Assembly (NCBI GenBank): GCA_950097015.1
Contig: CATNEN010000001.1
Location: forward strand, 22,683,501-22,747,500
Origin: Macrostomum hystrix
Taxonomy: Eukaryota; Platyhelminthes; Macrostomidae
Direction: 5' to 3'
Length of the DNA stretch: 64,000 nucleotides
In this document: positions 57,525 to 64,000 of the stretch, piece after piece
How positions within the stretch are numbered: the stretch's first letter is position 1
How the letters are laid out: each line of letters begins with the position of its first letter
Made by a program: the position numbers and the translations under genes
Notes under the pieces: model-generated
The model's input: the letters and a program-made list of their open reading frames with translations, nothing else
What the model was told of the DNA's origin: nothing
Databases searched by the model: none

Positions 57525-59340
57525 CATCACATCTAAATCCCTCCCATCGAATCTAACACCCTCGCATCACATCTAACACCCTCGCATCACATCTAACACC
57601 CTCCCATCACATCTAACACCCTCGCATTACATCTAACACCCTCGCATCACATCTAACACCCTCGCATCACATCTAACACCCTCCCATCACATCTAACACC
57701 CTCGCATTACATCTAACACCCTCGCATCACATCTAAAACCCTCGCATCACATCTAACATCCTAGCATCACATCTAACATCCTAGCACCACATCTAACATC
57801 CAAGCATCACATCTTACACCCTCCCATCACATCTAACACCCTCGCATTACATCTAACACCCTCGCATCACATCTAACACCCTCCCATCACATCTAACACC
57901 CTCGCATTACATCTAACACCCTCGCATCACATCTAACACCCTCCCATCACATCTAAAACCCTCGCATCACATCTAACATCCTAGCATCACATCTAACATC
58001 CTAGCACCACATCTAACATCCAAGCATCACATCTTACACCCTCCCATCACATCTAACACCCTCGCATTACATCTAACACCCTCGCATCACATCTAACACC
58101 CTCGCAACACATCTAAAACCCTCGCATCACATCTAACATCCTAGCATCACATCTAACATCCTAGCATCACATCTAATAACCTCCCATCACATCTAACACT
58201 CTCCCATCACATCTAACACTCTCCCATCACATATAACACCCTCCCATCACATATAACATCCTCTCATCACATCTAACATCCTAGCATCACATCTAACACC
58301 CTCCCATCACATCTAAAACCCTCCCATCACATCTAATAACCTCCTATCACATCTAACACCCTCGCATCACATCTAACATCCTAGCATCACATCTAACATC
58401 CTAGCATCACATCTAATAACCTCCCATCACATCTAAAACCCTCCCATCACATCTAAAACCCTCCCATCACATCTAACACCCTCGCATCACATCTAACACC
58501 CTCGCATCACATCTAACATCCTAGCATCACATCTATCATCCTCCCATCACATCTAACACCCTCGCATTACATCTAACACCCTCGCATCACATCTAACACC
58601 CTCCCATCACATCTAAGACCCTCGCATCACATCTAACATCCTAGCATCACATCTAACATCCTAGCATCACATCTAACATCCTAGCATCACATCTAACAAC
58701 CTCCCATCACATCTAAAACCCTCCCATCACATCTAAAACCCTCCCATCACATCTAACACCCTCGCATCACATCTAACACCCTCGCATCACATCTAACATC
58801 CTAGCATCACATCTAACATCCTAGCATCACATCTAACATCCTAGCATCACATCTAACATCCTAGCATCACATCTAATAACCTCCCATCACATCTAAAACC
58901 CTCCCATCACATCTAAAACCCTCCCATCACATCTAACACCCTCGCATCACATCTAACACCCTCGCATCACATCTAACACCCTCGCATCACATCTAACACC
59001 CTCCCATCACATCTAACACCCTCCCATCACATCTAACACTCTCCCATCACATCTAACACCCTCCCATCACATCTAACATCCTAGCATCACATCTAACATC
59101 CTAGCATCACATCTAACACCCTCCCATCACATCTAACACCCTCGCATCACATCTAACACCCTCCCATCACATCTAACACCCTCGCATCGCATCTAACACC
59201 CTCGCATCACATCTAACACCCTCCCATCACATCTAACACCCTCGCATCACATCTAACACCCTCCCATCACATCTAACACCCTCGCATCGTATCTAACACC
59301 CTCCCATCGCATCTAACACCCTCGCATCACATATAGCACC
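57525..59340. repeat. 20-bp satellite array between caspase genes B and C
   Basis: About 90 copies of CCTCGCATCACATCTAACAC with CCTCCC, CCTAGC, AACATC, AAAACC and ATAACC variants. Longer blocks recur in the same order (for example 57590-57800, 57840-58030 and 58040-58170), so amplification was by multi-unit blocks. It is distinct in sequence from the 20-bp satellite at 2355. Confidence 0.95.
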
Positions 59341-60044
59341 GCCAACACATAAATTGTCACGAAGTTAGACTTCTTGTTCCCTAAATTATGTTTCATTGCT
59401 TGTATTGCTCTATCTCCCATGTAGGATATGTCTACCCTATATTTACAGTTTTTAATAAATTCCAAAATATTTTATTCCAGCGATCTTACGCCAGTTTCAT
59501 AATAGTTGTTCTCGAAAAATTCTACAAACGCTTTAGCTACAACATCTGGAATGTTAAATGATTGTTTTTTATTTCTTCAATTATTGTTCCGCTAGAAATA
59601 AAAAACAGCACTGTACAGCGCTCTATACCTAACTCAGTGGGAGCTCATTTTTTAATGACTTGGTATTTTCTTTTGAATTGACAAAACTCTGAGGGCGTTT
59701 TGAGTCTAGAGGCTCTAGTCTCTGGCCTTCTATGAGGGGGGTGTAGATGGATGTAAATTTAATTATAATCCCGCAAGTCAATACTAGTATTAAGATTTAA
59801 CTAGGGTATACCCCCGTTAGGCAGAGGATGCAAAATTTAAACACAATGAAAATGCACATATTGAAGCCACAGGTTCTCCTTTTCTGGCACACAATTCTGC
59901 AAGCAACGTGTCTAGTGGCAGGTAAAAGGGTACGATGTAGGTCTATAAAAGCAGTACAATCCATTTTTAGTTAATTTAATTTCAAAAGCTTCGTTAGCTT
60001 AACATTTTGGAATAAAGAAAATCTTTGTAGTTTTCAAAATTCGA
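59341..60044. other. 5' region of caspase gene C
   Basis: AT-rich; no gene recognised. Confidence 0.4.
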
Positions 60045-61826
60045 ATGAGCGAACAATGCGACACAACTCAGACGTCGAGCACGGCTAAAGCGCTTCCATG
60101 TGAAGGTGAGGCTCCTCTTGCAATTCCCGCCTTCAAAAATCCGTTCATACGCGATGTTTTTCGGCAGAACTTTCAGCACAAAACAATTCTTGTTTTATTC
60201 ATTGGAAACAGTTTTTAGTTCAAAAACAATATGGAATTTAATGTAAAAAAGTTCATTCCATTTTCAGAGCCTATTGATCCAAAATCATTTGATCTGAAAC
60301 CTGACGAGACTATGAGCATTGGCGAAGGACAATGCAGAGCCGTCATATTCAGCAAGCTGTGCGGCAACCAGCTCGACGGCTTCGCTGAAGTCAGCGACTA
60401 CGGCCAGTATTTGGACAGTTGTGGCTTCATTGTCAACTATGAGACGCCCGCTGACTTGAATCACGTCAGGAAGGTGATTACTGAGGCAGCCAAGGACGCT
60501 AAACAGCTTGTCGCTCTCTTTCTGATCGAGTCCGATCAGGAGACAGGTCTTGACAGCGTCGTCGAGTGGCTTCGAGAGGCGAACGATGCCGCTCAGAAAC
60601 TGCTAATTCATTGCAGAGTCTCAGCAACGGAAGCCGACGAGAAAGCGGACTGCGTCAAACTCATGCCGCCGACCGAGTGCCGAAAGATTCTCCGCAACAT
60701 TGTGCTCTTCAGCGTCGCAGTCAAGGCTAGAAAGGAGGCGCACAGGTTTCTGAGTGTTTTGAAGGATCTGCAGCAGAAGAGCTGGTCTAAAAATGGACTG
60801 GCTCATCTGATTCAATACGACATTGAGACTGATGTTTATGAGAAATTCAAGCTAAAGACACAGAACGGTCTCTCGAGTGAGTTCCTGCAGCCCCCGCAGC
60901 CCATCAAGATGCTGAAGGACAGGGAAGAATTCATGAGGATAATAGGCGACGGCACTCAACTGAGACAGCTAGACCCGAGCACTATCGAGAGCTTGAAGAA
61001 AGACTCGAACCCAATGGAGAGCATTGTTTACCCAATAGATTGCATGACAGCAAGGAAGAGAGCCCTCATCATCCACAATGTCGAATTCCTGCCACCTACC
61101 AGCAACAGGCCAGAAAGCTACGTGGACTATAAGAACCTGCACCATGTTCTGACACTCCTGCAGTTTGCTGTCACCGAGAAAGTCAACCGAACTGCTGCAC
61201 AGATTCGCGAAGACATCAGAGAATTCGCCAATGATGAGTGCCACGGAGATGTCTGCGTCCTCGCCGTCATGTCCCACGGCAGCCTCGGGGCTATCTGTGG
61301 CACCGATTATAGGTGCGAAAGCGGAACTGGCTTACTATTTGAGTCCGAGATCATCAGCCTTATGTGCGATGGAGCTGTAAAGTCAAAGCCTAGACTGCTT
61401 CTGATCCAAGCCTGTCGCAATGACTCAACCAGGTCTCAGGCCCTGACCGCGTCGGAAAAGACCTGCGCCACAATGACAGAGATGGCCATCCAGGTGGGCA
61501 TTCACTACGGTAATCCGGCTGAAAATGCCGAGCCCCCGCCAGATCAGAGCGGCCTGGTTGTCGCGCACTCCACTTCACCCGGATACTCTGCGTTCCGCAG
61601 TCGCTACGGCAGCCGATTTATTCTCGCCCTGTGCGCAGTCTTCTACGAGCTCGCTCACAAGGAGGACTTGCTGTCAATGATTACTAGAATTAACTTCATT
61701 ATGCTGAACGGCTTCAAACGACCAGAGCTGGATGGAAAAGTTCAGTCACTTCAACTGCCATGTTGGACAGTTCAAACGCACAAGAAGTTCTTCTTGGTTG
61801 ACACCAGTCCTCTGTTTAAAGATTAG
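60045..61826 (+). CDS. Caspase gene C: caspase-like module plus caspase domain
   Basis: Two exons by inspection: 60045-60105 and 60268-61826, joined in phase 1, 539 codons. The leader (about 1-40) is followed by a caspase-fold-like module starting RAVIFSKLCGN and running to about 150-260. The caspase domain starts near 285 (RALIIHNVEF) with a CHGDVCVLAVMSHGSLGAIC stretch (His about 356), LLIQACRNDS (Cys about 403), then VVAHSTSPGYSAFRSRYGSR and FILALC, and ends with WTVQTHKKFFLVD. This is the most canonical of the three: QACR is intact and the SPGYSAFR block matches VPGYVSWR of animal caspases. A linker of about 45 residues lies between the p20 and p10 parts and has one Asp (PPPDQSG). It has only the C-terminal unit of genes A and B. 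It is co-oriented with them 2.7 kb downstream of B. Substrates are unknown. Confidence 0.88.
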
Positions 61827-62185
61827 GCGGTGCAGCCGACAAGGTTAATTGTTTTAGAGAACTGACGAAGTAGCATTTTTAGCTTGACTGTAAATTATTG
61901 TTTCTCTGTCGTTTAGTACATTTTGCAACTCAGTGCTTTATGAAATCAGTTTTCTCATTCCACTGACTGAAAATAGAAAACGCTAACTTTAACTTGTACG
62001 AGTAACTTTGTATGAGTATGCAAATACTAGACTGTTGCTAAGCAACAGCATCACGTCGAGCAATTAGCAACAATCAGCTATAATGTGATCAGGAAATTTG
62101 ACTTCTGTAGTTAAACTATGCAATTAATTTTTTCAATTAGAAAAATACGAGTATAAATACAAAACGACTACGGCGCTACATTCTA
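61827..62185. other. 3' region of caspase gene C
   Basis: AT-rich; a near-palindrome CTGTTGCTAAGCAACAG lies at about 62033. No gene is seen. Confidence 0.4.
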
Positions 62186-62638
62186 GATGCACCAGCTCTT
62201 CAGTTTACCCAGCAGCTCTACGAACTTAAGCATATGACTACTATCAGTAGCATCAAGAAACGAGATTTTGCAAGTGAATCCAACCAGCAAGATTTTCAGA
62301 TAATGCCCAGAGCCCAGACGCCTATGCCGTTTGCCATCTGCCAAACCAAGAGCTCCAGTGCAGCTGGCATCTGGACAGTACATTCAGCAGCGACGGCGGC
62401 GACTGCCGCTCGCCTTCGCACATTCGATAGGACCTGGAGGCGTGGCGTTGGATCCGGGCTTTACTGGCTGATCGGAGAGCTCGAGTCCGCTGGAAAGACA
62501 GCCTCAGCTGCTGCAGGGAGGTCCGCAGGGGAGCTCACTCCCATGCGCCTGGCGGGGGTTTTCTCACTAGCGAACAACTCTCAGGATACCCGCACCGCCA
62601 CAATAGGAATTAATGGACACTTTCGTCAAGGCCCTTGA
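62186..62638 (+). other. Open frame of unknown nature
   Basis: Plus strand open from about 62152 to 62638, with ILDAPALQFTQQLYELKHM, then TTISSIKKRDF, then an Ala/Arg-rich half. It may be a decayed part of the LINE downstream or a host exon. No family recognised. Confidence 0.25.
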
Positions 62639-62900
62639 CAAGGCGACAAAGACAACGATGCAACGAAATGTAGGTTAAGCGACAAAGAGCTACAATGAAG
62701 AGATACACCATCTGCAAACACGGCGGACGCCGCCAAGCCCTGCTGAAACTGCGGGAGGTACTGCTGCGCCGCATCACGTGCACGGGCAGGCCTGGCACTG
62801 AGTCTTCCCGTGCTCCAGGCAAGACCATGCCTCGCAGATGTCGAAGAATGTCGGCGCATCGCAAACTTAACTAAAATTAGAACTAAAATATCTAAAATTA

Positions 62901-63557
62901 ACAGACAAGTCCAACCTCCCGGACAGTCTCCGACTGCGTCTGGCAGCTCAACAACCTGGCGGTAAAAATACCGTCAGACTCCAGTGGATACCAGGGCATG
63001 CTGGTTTTCCTGGAAACCAGCTTGCTGACTCCCTGGCCAAGCAGGGAGGTGCCAGCTCTGCGCCGGGCCCTTCCCCCCCGGTTCCAATTCCGAACACCGT
63101 CATCTATCGTCAGATTAATGACTGGGCCGCCAACCTCCATCTGACCCGGTGGAAATGCACCATTAATTGCCGCCAATCCAAAGCGTCAGTCCCGGTGCCA
63201 TCCATTCATCTCCAGAAGGTCCTTCTAAACCAAACCCGGAAGGACATCCGGGACCTCACCATGATCCTCCCGGGCCATGGCTGCTACGCCAGACACTGTT
63301 TCCTCCGAGGAGACCTCCGGAGTGAGCTGTGCCCGTTCTGCAACCTTGAGAACGAGGATGCCCTGCACTTCGTTTGTCACTGCCCTTTCTTTACCAGGGA
63401 GATGTTAAACTACCTCGGACCAAACCCATCCGTGGATGACGTTTGCAGATCCGAGAACATCTCACGGCTCATCCGGTTCCTGAGGGCTACCAGACGAGCG
63501 TCCTTCTTCCCTAGTGAAGAGCAAGCTGCAGGAAGGACCGGCCACGGACCTCCCTGA
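62901..63557 (+). mobile_element. LINE 3' end: RNase H and CCHC-like finger
   Basis: A continuous plus-strand frame reads VRLQWIPGHAGFPGNQLADS then LAKQGGA, the C-terminal RNase H motif (H..G..GN..AD) of non-LTR retrotransposons. About 100 residues on is CPFCNLENEDALHFVCHCPF, the CxxC...HxxxxC knuckle found at the C end of LINEs of the I/Jockey/R1 type. The RNase H start and the reverse transcriptase are missing, so the copy is 5'-truncated. The stop is at 63557. GC content is above that of its surroundings. Confidence 0.85.
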
Positions 63558-64000
63558 CTGGCCCCGCGCCATCGGCCGAAGCAGGTATTTCAGGGAGGGA
63601 TTAGCGGAATGGGCGACCCCCGCCTCCCCGCTGTGTCCATCGGACCGCCCGGCAGATAAGTCAAGCGTCCGGTGTCGAAATCGGACAAAAAACGGGTGAT
63701 TTTCGTCCGCTTCTGAAAGTTGGTCAGAAATCGGACAAGCAACCGGACGAAGGTCCAGGTGGGTAGCCTGCCGGTCTGTCACATCTGCCAGGTCGAAGCC
63801 TCACAACATTGAAAATCAATAGAGAAAGGACGTCATAAAGCAAAATATGTACCTCCTTGTAACTATCCTGTATTGTCATGACGCTTCCAGTAGCATATCT
63901 GATGCATAAATTTCCAATCCATATATTACAAAATTGAAGTACAACTCAATGCTTTTGTGACAGCCATGGTCCCATGGCTGTGGCAACCATAAAATGGAAT
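63558..64000. other. LINE 3' UTR and right-edge sequence
   Basis: 63650-63760 has repeated AATCGGACAA / CCGGACGAAG motifs, perhaps LINE 3' UTR. From 63800 the sequence is AT-rich; CAGCCATGGTCCCATGGCTG at 63961-63980 is a perfect palindrome. Confidence 0.4.

Noticed and set aside
57525-59340. CRISPR-like array
   Set aside because: Units are contiguous with no unique spacers, in a eukaryotic genome.

Overview
This is a eukaryotic, metazoan nuclear window. Genes are split by GT/AG introns, coding exons are moderately GC-rich inside AT-rich introns, and the DNA between them is crowded with minisatellites, tRNA-derived SINE-like copies, short inverted-repeat DNA elements and two LINE remnants. 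The gene set (kynureninase, a kinase-myosin of class III, an N-terminal Capicua segment, a beta-1,4-galactosyltransferase, caspases) is animal. A lophotrochozoan, perhaps a free-living flatworm, would fit, but the species cannot be settled from the sequence.

Layout. 0.6-1.8 kb: the first two coding exons of kynureninase (minus strand, running off the left edge). 2-4.3 kb: satellites. 4.9-18.7 kb: a complete class III myosin (minus strand) with a Ste20-like kinase head, motor, IQ motifs and a glutamine-rich tail; its introns carry satellites of 13, 19 and 31 bp and a SINE copy. 21.8-24.3 kb: a plus-strand ankyrin-repeat protein with an unrecognised N-terminal half, followed by a reverse-transcriptase fragment and a stray piece of the ankyrin exon. 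27.7-28.8 kb: an unrecognised minus-strand gene broken by two one-base losses, both in A4 runs. 30.5-32.9 kb: two adjacent inverted-repeat DNA elements. 35-38.6 kb: the N-terminal part of Capicua (plus strand), with its C-clamp-like motif but no HMG box in the window. 40.7-41.3 kb: a hAT-like MITE holding a 32-bp minisatellite. 41.8-42.9 kb: a single-exon beta-1,4-galactosyltransferase (minus strand). 44.5-45.4 kb: another DNA element with long terminal inverted repeats. 62.9-63.6 kb: the 3' end of a LINE with RNase H and a CCHC-like finger.

The most unusual part is 47.3-61.8 kb, a co-oriented array of three caspase-family genes (A, B, C). Splice phases were worked out by hand and each gives an uninterrupted frame (993, 1085 and 539 codons). 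Each catalytic caspase domain keeps a SHG histidine and a Q(A/T)CR cysteine. Each is preceded by a module of about 230 residues that itself looks like a decayed caspase fold rather than a CARD or DED prodomain. Genes A and B carry a second, upstream copy of the whole two-fold unit in which the catalytic histidine and cysteine are both lost. The predicted proteins are therefore chains of two (C) or four (A, B) caspase folds with one catalytic unit at the C terminus. This suggests built-in pseudocaspase regulation, comparable in principle to c-FLIP with caspase-8 but in cis. The fold assignment of the N-terminal modules is inference from pattern and needs structure prediction.
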